Shown here: one piece after another, positions 1 through 8,182 of the stretch | Layout of the letters: every line of letters starts with the position of its first letter | Position numbering within the stretch: position 1 is the stretch's first letter | From: an uncultured Saprospiraceae bacterium | Lineage (GTDB): Bacteria; Bacteroidota; Bacteroidia; Chitinophagales; Saprospiraceae | Direction of reading: 5' to 3' | DNA: 32,756 bases | Assembly (NCBI GenBank): GCA_937997635.1 | Contig: CALLFA010000121.1 | Location: 1-32,756 of the forward strand | Position numbers and translations under genes: made by a program | Notes under the pieces: generated by a model | What the model saw: the letters and a program-made list of their open reading frames with translations, nothing else | What the model was told of the DNA's origin: nothing | The model's database searches: none

Positions 1-3000
1 CAAATCCAAATTCACAGTTAGCGAGCTTAGATTGTGATGGAGGTGGAGTTGATAATGCGACAGAATGTGCCAATGGAGATGATCCAACCAATCCTGTTGA
101 TGATTATGATTGTGCGCAGGCGGTAGCAGATGGACTTAATATTTGTATTTATATAAATGCAAATCCAGTCTCAGAGATTGCAACGCTAGATTGTGATGGA
201 GGTGGAATCGATAATGCAACAGAATGTGCAAACGGAGGAGATCCTAATGATCCAGTTGATGATTATGGATGTGATCAGGCCTTAGCGGATGGAATCGATA
301 TCTGTGCATATATCACAGCGAATCCAGCTTCTTCAATAGCGACACAAGATTGTGATGGTGGCGGAGTAGATAACCAGACAGAATGTGATAATGGAGAAAA
401 TCCTACAGATCCAAGCGATGATTGCGAGACACTAGCAGATATTGGAGCAGATATTTGTGCTTTGATTTTAGCAGATCCAACAACGCCTATCGCTTCTTCA
501 GATTGTGATGGCGGAGGAATATCAAATGGTGATGAATGTGCAAGTGGTCAGGATCCATCAGATCCATCAGATGATTGTGACGCAGCAATAGATGGTAGCA
601 TTGATATCTGTGCGATTATGGCAGGTGATGCAAACCATCCAATGGCTAGTTTAGATTGTGACGGTGGTGGAATTGATAATATTACAGAATGTAACAGTGG
701 ACAAAATCCAACAGATTCAAGTGATGACTGTACAGCAGCCGAAGAAGAAGGCATAGATATCTGTGCAATAATTGCAGCTGATCCAACAAATCCGCTGGCT
801 GGATTAGATTGTGATGGCGGTGGAATCATCAATAGCATAGAATGTGATGAAGGTAGCGACCCATTTAATGGAGCGGATGACTGTTCAGCAGCAGATGCTA
901 TACCAGGAGACTTCTGTACGTTCGTGATTGAAAATCCAACGAGTGATGCTGCCTTGACAGATTGTGACGGCGGTGGTGTCAATAATTTTAATGAATGTAT
1001 TAATGGAGAAGATCCTTTTGACAATACAGATGATTGTCAGGCAGCACAAGAAGGTAATCTTGACATATGTACCTACGTAATCGCTAATCCTACGAGTCTC
1101 TTGGCAACCAGTGATTGTGATAATGGTGGTGTCAGTAATTTCCACGAGTGTATCAGTATAGAGGATCCATTGTTCGATCCCGATGATGACTGTGCGACGG
1201 TATTTGCTGAGAATCTGGATATCTGTGCTTTACTTATCCAGTATCCAAATAGTGATCTCCATACTGCAGATTGTGATGGTGGTGGTATAGATAATGCAAC
1301 AGAATGTGCCAATGGTGCAGATCCGCATAACCCAGATGATGACTCATGTGAAAATATGGAAGCGAGTGGCTATGATATCTGTTCATTGCTAGTTGCAAAT
1401 CCAGGACATCCTTTAGCAAGTGAAGATTGCGATGGCGGCGGTATCGATAATCTAACAGAATGTGATCCAAATGGCGATGGCGATCTATCAGATCAAAATG
1501 ATCCATTTGACGAATCAGATGATTGTGCTTCAGCAGAAGAGTCAGGAACAGATATCTGTGCGATTATTGCAGCAGACCCAAGTTCAGTATTTGCAAGTCT
1601 TGATTGTGATGAAGGAGGACTGGATAATGCAACAGAATGTGCAAATGGCGGAGATCCCTTTAATGCAGACGATGATTCATGTGCAAATATGGAAGCTAGT
1701 GGGTATGACATTTGTTCATTGATCGTAGCAAACCCAGGTCATCCAACTGCATCTCAGGATTGTGATGGAGGTGGCATTGATAACCTAACAGAATGTGATC
1801 CAAACGGTGATGGCGATCCAAGTGATGGGAATGATCCATTTGATGAAACAGACGATTGTGCATCAGCAGAAGAGTCAGGAACAGATATCTGTGCGATCAT
1901 TGCAGCAGACCCAAGTTCAGTATTTGCAAGTCTTGACTGTGATGAAGGCGGACTGGATAATGCAACAGAGTGTGCAAACGGAGGTAATCCATTTGATGAA
2001 GTAGATGACTCATGTGAAAATATGGAGGCTGGAAATTATGACATTTGTGCATTAATCACAGCCAATCCAAATCACCCATTAGCATCAGAAGATTGTGATG
2101 CGGGTGGCGTATTGAATATCACAGAATGTAATAGTGGAGGTGATCCATTTGATCCTTTGGATGATTGTGGAAATACATTAGCCAATGATGGCGATATCTG
2201 TGCAATCATAGCAGCCAATCCAAGCAGTCCAATTGCAACATTAGATTGTGACGGCGGTGGAATTGATAATGCAACAGAATGTGCTAGTGGAAATGATCCA
2301 TCTGACCCATCAGATGATTGTGACGCTGCACAAGCCAACAATATAAATCTGTGTCTGTTATTATCAGGCAATCCAAATAATCCATTGGCAACACAAGATT
2401 GCGATGGTGGTGGATTAGATAATATTACAGAGTGTGAAAATCAGGAAGATCCATTTGATTCGAGCGATGAGTGTAACCCATTCTTAGAATCAGATATTGA
2501 TATGTGTAGTTTCCTTGCAGCCAATCCAGGCAATGCACTGGCAGATGCTGATTGTGATGACGGAGGAGTTACGAATGGACAAGAATGTGCAAGTGGTGGT
2601 GATCCACTAGACCCGACTGATGATAGTTGTGAGAGTTTTGCAGCTTCTGGTCAGGATCTATGTACGTTTATTACAGCGAATCCAACAAATCCAATGGCAA
2701 CATTTGATTGTGATGGCGGTGGTATTGATAATGCGACTGAATGTGCAAGTGGAGATAATCCATTAGATGCAAGTGATGATTGTGCATCAGCAGAAGCTTC
2801 TGGTACAGATATTTGTGCTCTAATAGCAGCTGATCCAGCTCATCCAATGGCGACTCTAGATTGTGACGGTGGTGGTGTTGATAATGCGACTGAATGTGTA
2901 AGTGGAGAAAATCCATTTGATCCAACAGAAGATTGTCAAGCTGCATCAGATGAAGGCGTAGATGTGTGCGCATTGATAGCAGCCGATCCTAGCAATGGTC

Positions 3001-5050
3001 TGGCAACAGCAGACTGTGATGGTGGTGGAGTAGATAATGCCACAGAATGTAGCGGAGGATTTGATCCATTTGATGATGGAGATGATTGTGATGCAGGTGC
3101 AGCAGGTGCAGCAGATATCTGTGCAATCATAGCAGCCAATCCAAGTAGTCCAATAGCAACATTAGATTGTGATGGTGGCGGCATTGATAATGCGACTGAA
3201 TGTGCAAATGGTCAAAACCCATTTGATTCAGGAGATGATTGCGATGCAGCAGCAGCTTCAGGTTTTGATTTGTGTGCAGTCTTATTGACGAATCCATCTC
3301 ACCCTCTTGCAAACTTAGATTGCGATGGTGGAGGTATAATCAATTCAGCAGAGTGTGCAAGTGGAGAAAATCCATTTGACTCATCAGACGATTGTAAAAC
3401 AGCAGTTGATACGAATGTAGATATTTGTGCCTTGATCGGTGCTGATCCTTCACATCCAATGGCAGCTCAAGATTGTGATGGTGGTGGTGTGAATAACATT
3501 ATCGAATGTTTCAATGGAAATAATCCACTTAGATCAGGAGATGATTGTGACAGTGCTGCAGAAGAAGGAATCGATATTTGTGCACTGATTGCCGTAAACC
3601 CAGCAAGCGGTCTAGCGACTCAAGATTGTGATGGTGGTGGTGTGAATAACGGAACAGAATGTGCGAATGGTCAAAATCCTAATGATGCAGGAGATGATTG
3701 TGATGCATTAATTGCCAACGGTACAGATATCTGTGCATTGATCGCATCAGATCCAAGTAATCCAATAGCGACCGCAGATTGTGATGGCGGTGGTATTGAT
3801 AATGCAACAGAATGTGCGAATGGAGGTGACCCTGCTGTGATGGGAGATGATCTAGCTTGTGATTCTGCGATTGCAGATGGCGCTGATATTTGTGCAGTGA
3901 TAGCAGCAGACCCTACACTTCCGATAGCAAGTTTAGACTGTGATGGAGGTGGTATTGACAATGCTACAGAATGTGCAAGTGGAGAAAATCCATTAGATGC
4001 CTCTGATGATTGTCAGACAATTGTAGATGAAGGTTTTGATGTTTGTGCTTTGATCAACGGTAATCCTGGACATCCATTAGCAAGCATTGATTGTGATGGA
4101 GGTGGTATAGATAACTTGACGGAGTGTATCAATCATACCGATCCTACTTCACCGAGCGATGATTGTACAGCAGCGTGTGCAGCAGGAATCGATATCCACG
4201 TATTGATTGGAGGTAATCCTAATCACCCAATGGCACAACAAGATTGTGATGGCGGTGGAGTCAATAACTTTGATGAATGTGTCGCTGGACAAGATGCTTG
4301 TGATCCACTAGATGATTGTCAAACGGCAATTGATAATGGTACGATCTGTGCTTTAGTTGCAGCTAATCCAGCAAGCCCAATGGCAACTGCGGATTGTGAT
4401 GGCGGTGGCGTAGACAATGCGACGGAGTGTGCTAACGGTGGTGACCCTGGCGATCCATCTGACGATTGTGGAGCAGTTGGAACAGGAGCTGATCTATGTG
4501 CATTGATTAACAATGATCCAAACCATCCATTTGCAGACTTTGATTGTGATGGTGGAGGGGTGACCAATATTGTAGAATGTCAACAAGGAGAAGATCCTTT
4601 AGATCCATCCGATGATTGTACAGCAGCTATAGATGCCAATATTTTATGTGCTATCATTTTAGCAAATCCATCTAATCCTCTTGCTCAGCAAGATTGTGAT
4701 GGAGGAGGCGTGATCAATATCACAGAATGTCAGACTGGAGAAGAACCAGGTCAGACACCAGAAGATGATTGTCAGGCAGCTATAGATGCAAATCTTGACC
4801 TATGTGCTTTGATTAATGATGATCCGACTCATCCATTTGCTCAGCAAGATTGCGATGGTGGTGGTGTGACTAATATTATTGAATGTCAAACTGGCGAGGA
4901 GCCTAGTCAAACACCAGAAGATGATTGTCAAGCTGCTATTGATGCAGGTATACTTACTCAATTGATAGCAGATGCATCAAACCCATTACATACAGCAGAT
5001 TGTGATGGTGATGGCACACCGAATGCAGAAGATGAAGATCCATTAGATCC
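1..5050 (+). repeat. 153-bp tandem coding repeat, about 32 copies
   Basis: In-frame repeat with a 153-bp period encoding 51 residues. DCDGGG-type motifs recur every 51 codons, for example near nt 33, 186 and 345, through to the degenerate terminal DCDGDG copy near 5000. Copies differ mainly at synonymous and hydrophilic positions, while Cys, Asp and Gly are kept. Two copies carry an extra DPNGDGD-type insertion (near 1463 and 1796). The array continues past the left window edge. Confidence 0.9.
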
Positions 5051-5849
5051 ATGTGTGGATTTCACGATTTTTGATTCTGAATTATGTGATGATGGTGCAG
5101 CATTAGCTGATTGCGCGATCAATACATATGTGTTCTTAGAAGGAAGTTTGATCGGAATAGGTATAGAGGTCTATGGTACTCAAATGAGAACTGATCTTAA
5201 TGATCAAGGCTTATTGCCAGGTCAAACACCGCTTGTCGGATTTGCAACGGCTACACCTGATGGACATCCATACACTGGAGCACCTTGGAATCACACTGCC
5301 ACAACAGGCATTGGATATACAGATGCTGATTACCCATCAGACGTGACAGATTGGGTATTGGTAGAATTGAGATCCGATATTGATCCAAGTACGGTTATAT
5401 GCACCCAAGCAGGCTTTGTACACTCAAATGGAGAAGTCACTTTCCCTGACGATTGTAACTGTGATGTCCTGCCAGGCGAAGAAGTGCGTATAGTGATCAA
5501 GCACAGAAATCACGTGCCAATTATCTCCCCACTAGTGACGGTAGATAATACGGGACAAGCAACTTATGACTTCAGAGTTAACGATAGCTTTAGATTGAGT
5601 CCATTTGATGTGGGTCAGTTAGCATTACCAGGAGGCATATTTGCAATGGTTGCAGCAAATGGTGAGCAAGTGTTGTTGAACACTTCACAAGCAGATGTAG
5701 AGACGAATGATAACCAAGTATGGTTGAGCAGAAACAGTGATAACGATCAGTACAGTCCAGCGGATTACGATATGAATGGAGATGTGAACAGTAATGATAA
5801 GTTTGTGTGGTTGAAGAATAATTTGACCTCAGGAACCCTGTTAGATTAA
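1..5849 (+). CDS. Giant Cys-rich 51-aa-repeat secreted protein (5'-partial)
   Basis: The reading frame is open from the left edge (first full codon at 3) to the TAA at 5847-5849, about 1948 codons. The first ATG, at 462, lies inside the fourth repeat, so it is not the real start and the N-terminus lies outside the window. Residues 1 to about 1680 are about 32 tandem copies of a 51-residue unit plus one degenerate copy. Each unit has four Cys in the order DCDGGG, TEC, DDC, DIC, then an (A)NPxxPxA segment. The DxDGGGxxNxxE part resembles TSP3/EF-hand-like calcium loops, so calcium binding and two disulfides per unit are plausible inferences. The last 270 residues are non-repetitive, resemble the C-terminal modules of Bacteroidota hemagglutinin-like proteins (VLVELR, KHRNHVPI), and end with a dockerin-like DYDMNGDVNSND. 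No T9SS type A tail is visible. Probably an exported adhesin, stalk or matrix protein. Extracellular location is inferred from Cys and Asp richness and from the neighbours. Confidence 0.85.
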   Translation, partial: NPNSQLASLDCDGGGVDNATECANGDDPTNPVDDYDCAQAVADGLNICIYINANPVSEIATLDCDGGGIDNATECANGGDPNDPVDDYGCDQALADGIDICAYITANPASSIATQDCDGGGVDNQTECDNGENPTDPSDDCETLADIGADICALILADPTTPIASSDCDGGGISNGDECASGQDPSDPSDDCDAAIDGSIDICAIMAGDANHPMASLDCDGGGIDNITECNSGQNPTDSSDDCTAAEEEGIDICAIIAADPTNPLAGLDCDGGGIINSIECDEGSDPFNGADDCSAADAIPGDFCTFVIENPTSDAALTDCDGGGVNNFNECINGEDPFDNTDDCQAAQEGNLDICTYVIANPTSLLATSDCDNGGVSNFHECISIEDPLFDPDDDCATVFAENLDICALLIQYPNSDLHTADCDGGGIDNATECANGADPHNPDDDSCENMEASGYDICSLLVANPGHPLASEDCDGGGIDNLTECDPNGDGDLSDQNDPFDESDDCASAEESGTDICAIIAADPSSVFASLDCDEGGLDNATECANGGDPFNADDDSCANMEASGYDICSLIVANPGHPTASQDCDGGGIDNLTECDPNGDGDPSDGNDPFDETDDCASAEESGTDICAIIAADPSSVFASLDCDEGGLDNATECANGGNPFDEVDDSCENMEAGNYDICALITANPNHPLASEDCDAGGVLNITECNSGGDPFDPLDDCGNTLANDGDICAIIAANPSSPIATLDCDGGGIDNATECASGNDPSDPSDDCDAAQANNINLCLLLSGNPNNPLATQDCDGGGLDNITECENQEDPFDSSDECNPFLESDIDMCSFLAANPGNALADADCDDGGVTNGQECASGGDPLDPTDDSCESFAASGQDLCTFITANPTNPMATFDCDGGGIDNATECASGDNPLDASDDCASAEASGTDICALIAADPAHPMATLDCDGGGVDNATECVSGENPFDPTEDCQAASDEGVDVCALIAADPSNGLATADCDGGGVDNATECSGGFDPFDDGDDCDAGAAGAADICAIIAANPSSPIATLDCDGGGIDNATECANGQNPFDSGDDCDAAAASGFDLCAVLLTNPSHPLANLDCDGGGIINSAECASGENPFDSSDDCKTAVDTNVDICALIGADPSHPMAAQDCDGGGVNNIIECFNGNNPLRSGDDCDSAAEEGIDICALIAVNPASGLATQDCDGGGVNNGTECANGQNPNDAGDDCDALIANGTDICALIASDPSNPIATADCDGGGIDNATECANGGDPAVMGDDLACDSAIADGADICAVIAADPTLPIASLDCDGGGIDNATECASGENPLDASDDCQTIVDEGFDVCALINGNPGHPLASIDCDGGGIDNLTECINHTDPTSPSDDCTAACAAGIDIHVLIGGNPNHPMAQQDCDGGGVNNFDECVAGQDACDPLDDCQTAIDNGTICALVAANPASPMATADCDGGGVDNATECANGGDPGDPSDDCGAVGTGADLCALINNDPNHPFADFDCDGGGVTNIVECQQGEDPLDPSDDCTAAIDANILCAIILANPSNPLAQQDCDGGGVINITECQTGEEPGQTPEDDCQAAIDANLDLCALINDDPTHPFAQQDCDGGGVTNIIECQTGEEPSQTPEDDCQAAIDAGILTQLIADASNPLHTADCDGDGTPNAEDEDPLDPCVDFTIFDSELCDDGAALADCAINTYVFLEGSLIGIGIEVYGTQMRTDLNDQGLLPGQTPLVGFATATPDGHPYTGAPWNHTATTGIGYTDADYPSDVTDWVLVELRSDIDPSTVICTQAGFVHSNGEVTFPDDCNCDVLPGEEVRIVIKHRNHVPIISPLVTVDNTGQATYDFRVNDSFRLSPFDVGQLALPGGIFAMVAANGEQVLLNTSQADVETNDNQVWLSRNSDNDQYSPADYDMNGDVNSNDKFVWLKNNLTSGTLLD
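1341..2006 (+). repeat. 333-bp higher-order duplication inside the repeat array
   Basis: Positions 1341-1673 and 1674-2006 are two adjacent, closely similar 333-bp blocks. Each holds one long repeat (with the DPNGDGD insertion) plus one normal 51-aa repeat (DCDEGGLDNATEC). A further partial copy of the block start (GACTCATGTGAAAATATGGA) recurs at 2007. The similarity is much higher than between other units, so this looks like a recent unequal crossover or slippage event. Confidence 0.8.
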
Positions 5850-5865
5850 ATTATTCCATACTACT

Positions 5866-5903
5866 GGAGTGGCGCAAGATTTACTTGTGCCGCTCCTCTT
5901 TTT
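5866..5903 (+). terminator. Rho-independent terminator after the giant repeat gene
   Basis: Arms 5866-5878 (GGAGTGGCGCAAG) and 5884-5896 (CTTGTGCCGCTCC) form a 13-bp stem with two G-U wobbles and a 5-nt loop, followed by a T-rich tract. It lies 17 nt after the TAA and 24 nt before the next gene, so the two genes are probably transcribed separately or with attenuated read-through. Confidence 0.75.
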
Positions 5904-5926
5904 AATGTTAAAAAAATACAGAAATA

Positions 5927-6802
5927 ATGAAACATATAAAATATATTCAACTGCTACTGTTTATTTTATTGCTAGGAAAAGTGAATGCACAAGAATGGAC
6001 AATAGCTTTCTCACCTGTAGATGTAGATTGTGTCACAAACACAGCTTGTTACAATGTACTGATGAAATCTTTAGATAGAGACTTTGAATTAGGGTCTTCG
6101 AATTTGAGATTGTTTTACAATGCAGGTACTCAAAAGTATTTAAGAAGTTCAGGTTCGGTAAAAGTGAATAAATCTTATAGAATTACGAATGAGAACATTA
6201 TAAATCAAACGGGATCTTTTCCTGATAAGGGGACAATCGCTTTTGATGAACAGATGGGCTTACTAGATATTCCTATAGATTTTGAAGGTAAAGAAGAAGA
6301 TGCTTTATTGATTACAAATAAGCAATTTGAAGTGGTGGCAACAAACATTTGTTTTTCATCCACAAGTAAAGAAGCAGTAGCGAACTCTGCAGATTTTGTG
6401 TGGGTATCAGAAAAGACCAAAGAAAACTACACAAGAGCGGAGACGACAATCAATGGAGTAAGTGGAGAGACCACAAATTTAAGTGCATCAAGCTTTGAGA
6501 CCTTAGAGGTGGAGACAAGATCAGATTGTGGCACGAGCAATTTATTGGTAAGTGCGACGAACTATCCGAATCCATTTAGTGAGTCCACTAAGCTGACCTA
6601 TCAAATTCAGTTTGATACCGATGTAAAATTGAGTGTGTTCTCTATGGATGGCAGACTAGTATTGGAGCAACAGACATACAAGTTAGCAGGCGTACATGCT
6701 TTTGACATCAGCAAAGATGATTTAGAAGGAGCCGGTGTGTATGCATACAAGATTCAAACGAGTAACAACTCGATAGAATCGAGAATGATATTGTTGAAGT
6801 AA
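5927..6802 (+). CDS. Secreted single-domain protein with T9SS type A sorting domain
   Basis: A 291-residue protein. Residues 1-21 are a signal peptide (MKHIKYIQ, hydrophobic core, VNAQ). Residues about 24-200 are one copy of the domain also found twice in each of the next two genes: DC-x5-CYNV, FELGSSNLRLFY, GTIAFDEQMG, FVWVSEKTKENYT. Residues about 207-291 form a typical type IX secretion C-terminal sorting domain (NYPNPFSESTKLTYQ, LSVFSMDGRLV, GVYAYKIQT, final LLK), which predicts outer-membrane export and surface attachment or release. The start ATG lies directly before the signal peptide. Function of the domain is unknown; the beta-rich, LRLFYD-containing pattern is cohesin-like at best. 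The gene stands between two terminators, so it is probably its own unit. Confidence 0.88.
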   Translation: MKHIKYIQLLLFILLLGKVNAQEWTIAFSPVDVDCVTNTACYNVLMKSLDRDFELGSSNLRLFYNAGTQKYLRSSGSVKVNKSYRITNENIINQTGSFPDKGTIAFDEQMGLLDIPIDFEGKEEDALLITNKQFEVVATNICFSSTSKEAVANSADFVWVSEKTKENYTRAETTINGVSGETTNLSASSFETLEVETRSDCGTSNLLVSATNYPNPFSESTKLTYQIQFDTDVKLSVFSMDGRLVLEQQTYKLAGVHAFDISKDDLEGAGVYAYKIQTSNNSIESRMILLK

Positions 6803-6861
6803 GTCGCTGTAGGTTTCTAGCTTCAGCAAAAGAAACAGTTGAGTTTTTAATGAATGGATAA

Positions 6862-6893
6862 GGCAAGATCTTGAAAAAGGTCTTGTCTTTTTT
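6862..6893 (+). terminator. Rho-independent terminator
   Basis: Stem GGCAAGATCTT (6862-6872) and AAGGTCTTGTC (6877-6887), 11 bp with two wobbles and a GAAA loop, followed by six T. It lies 60 nt after the stop codon of the preceding T9SS protein gene. Confidence 0.8.
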
Positions 6894-6905
6894 ATGCGTA
6901 ACTGT

Positions 6906-6964
6906 AGGCGGGGCTTATTTTTATTATACTAAGGCGGGACTTATTCTTATTACACTGAGGCGGG
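6906..6964 (+). repeat. 26-bp imperfect tandem repeat, about 2.3 copies
   Basis: Units begin AGGCGGG at 6906, 6932 and 6958. The first two full units match at most positions (TTATTnTTATTAnACT core), and the third diverges after AGGCGGG. It lies just after the terminator. Confidence 0.65.
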
Positions 6965-7151
6965 CCGACTCAGTTTAATAATTTCCACCTTAATACAAGA
7001 ATTATTAAGAGTGCCGCAACCTAATAACGAATAGACTATAATTACAAATAGTAATTTAAGCTTCATATTGAAGATTTTCATTTAGCTAAAGATGCTACCG
7101 ACTTACTAAAAAACCTTTGGCTCACTCATCAGATTCTATGGCTTAGACCTT

Positions 7152-7171
7152 ACCTCAGTGCGCAATGTGGG
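7152..7171 (+). repeat. 20-bp direct repeat, copy 1
   Basis: ACCTCAGTGCGCAATGTGGG occurs here and again, identical, at 7439-7458, 287 bp away. The flanks differ. The meaning is unknown; it may mark the ends of an excised or decayed element. Confidence 0.7.
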
Positions 7172-7176
7172 ATGTA

Positions 7177-7195
7177 ATTGTCCCGTAGGGACAAT
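7177..7195 (+). other. Perfect 8-bp hairpin
   Basis: ATTGTCCC (7177-7184), loop GTA, GGGACAAT (7188-7195). Short palindromes of this GTCCC/GGGAC kind recur at 7313-7328 (AGTCCC / GGGAACT, with one bulge) in the same non-coding stretch. They resemble dispersed intergenic palindromes; there is no T tract. Confidence 0.5.
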
Positions 7196-7229
7196 AAATG
7201 GGTAGTATAATTAATTGGTTGTATTTGCC

Positions 7230-7277
7230 GTGCCGTTAGGTACGGGATGGTAAGATCACGTTTTGTACCTACGGCAC
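7230..7277 (+). other. Interrupted inverted repeat
   Basis: GTGCCGTTAGGTAC (7230-7243) and GTACCTACGGCAC (7265-7277) are complementary apart from one unpaired T, with a 21-nt spacer. It could form a stable stem in RNA or be a remnant terminal inverted repeat. Confidence 0.5.
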
Positions 7278-7438
7278 AATGATTTGTATGTGTGGAATGG
7301 CTACCAATATTTAGTCCCTATGGGAACTATTTAATCAATTAAATCTGGCTCTCGTGAGGATCTACAAATTGTAAAATTTGTAGTACGCAAACTGAGATTT
7401 CACACTCAACAAAACCAGCAATACTGTGCTATCAGATC

Positions 7439-7458
7439 ACCTCAGTGCGCAATGTGGG
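7439..7458 (+). repeat. 20-bp direct repeat, copy 2
   Basis: Second exact copy of the 20-mer at 7152-7171. A weaker echo (CAAGTGCGCTGGG) appears near 7619. Confidence 0.7.
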
Positions 7459-8100
7459 TTAAGTTCGCCCATTTAAATAAAAAGTAAGTAAAGATGTTGA
7501 CTTATGGGTTTATTAAAAGTAGAATGACTATGAACCACCCAGTCTGCCATCTGGTACTATTACGAGGGTTTGCAACTCAGATATTGATAAAATGGGCAAT
7601 AGTAAATAGTTCACACTCAAGTGCGCTGGGTATAAGTACACAAGACAAATAACAATCCAATAAAATAAGTATTTAGTTAAAATGCTATTTCATAATTCCA
7701 TAATTAATTTTAACTAATATTAATTTTTACTCATCTGATGCAAAGATTAATTATTGTATTTACCTAAAATAAGTATTCAATAAACGTCACTTAAATTGTT
7801 TCAGATACTATTTTTTTATGCAAATATTTATATTATGCTATAAGTTGCAGGGCTAGTGTTTATCGGAAGTATAGCATTCTGTAGGTGATAAAAACATATT
7901 TCTTTCAATTTTATATTGCTTTTATTTATTCATTTAGAATTTTATCTAAATTACTGATATGACAGAAAACACTTATGTTTTTTTATTCTGAATGTTATTT
8001 ACTGTTAAACCTGTATTTTTAAAAATTATCTAAAATTTTGAAAAGTTACAATTGTTTATTTACTAGTTTTGACCTATCCTTCATCTTACTTTAAGTAGGG

Positions 8101-8132
8101 TTTGCCTCGAGTAATAAGTAATTATAAATTTT
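8101..8132 (+). promoter_or_regulatory. Possible Bacteroidota-type promoter
   Basis: TTTG at 8101-8104, a 20-nt spacer, then TAAATTTT at 8125-8132, close to the TTTG / TAnnTTTG consensus of Bacteroidota. It lies about 50 nt upstream of the ATG at 8183. The surrounding DNA is AT-rich, so chance matches are likely. Confidence 0.3.
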
Positions 8133-8182
8133 ATTTTTTCTGTACTGCAGAATAAAGTTAATACATGTAATTATTTACTCTC

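Larger units (their letters stand above)
6894..8182. other. Long non-coding stretch with repeats and hairpins
   Basis: About 1.3 kb without a convincing gene on either strand. The first half (6900-7640) holds a 26-bp tandem repeat, a 20-bp direct repeat and three short hairpins. The second half (7640-8160) is very AT-rich with no clear structure apart from a possible promoter before the gene at 8183. It could be the scar of a lost gene or mobile element. Confidence 0.6.

Noticed and set aside
548-4567. Many antisense open frames (up to 158 codons) opposite the repeat gene, all with PPPSQS-type repeats
   Set aside because: They mirror the 153-bp coding repeat on the other strand. Their peptides are just the reverse reading of DCDGGG units, with no start signals or family match.
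5869-6078. 69-codon frame overlapping the terminator and the start of the T9SS protein gene
   Set aside because: It begins in the terminator hairpin and is out of frame with the clear signal-peptide gene at 5927.
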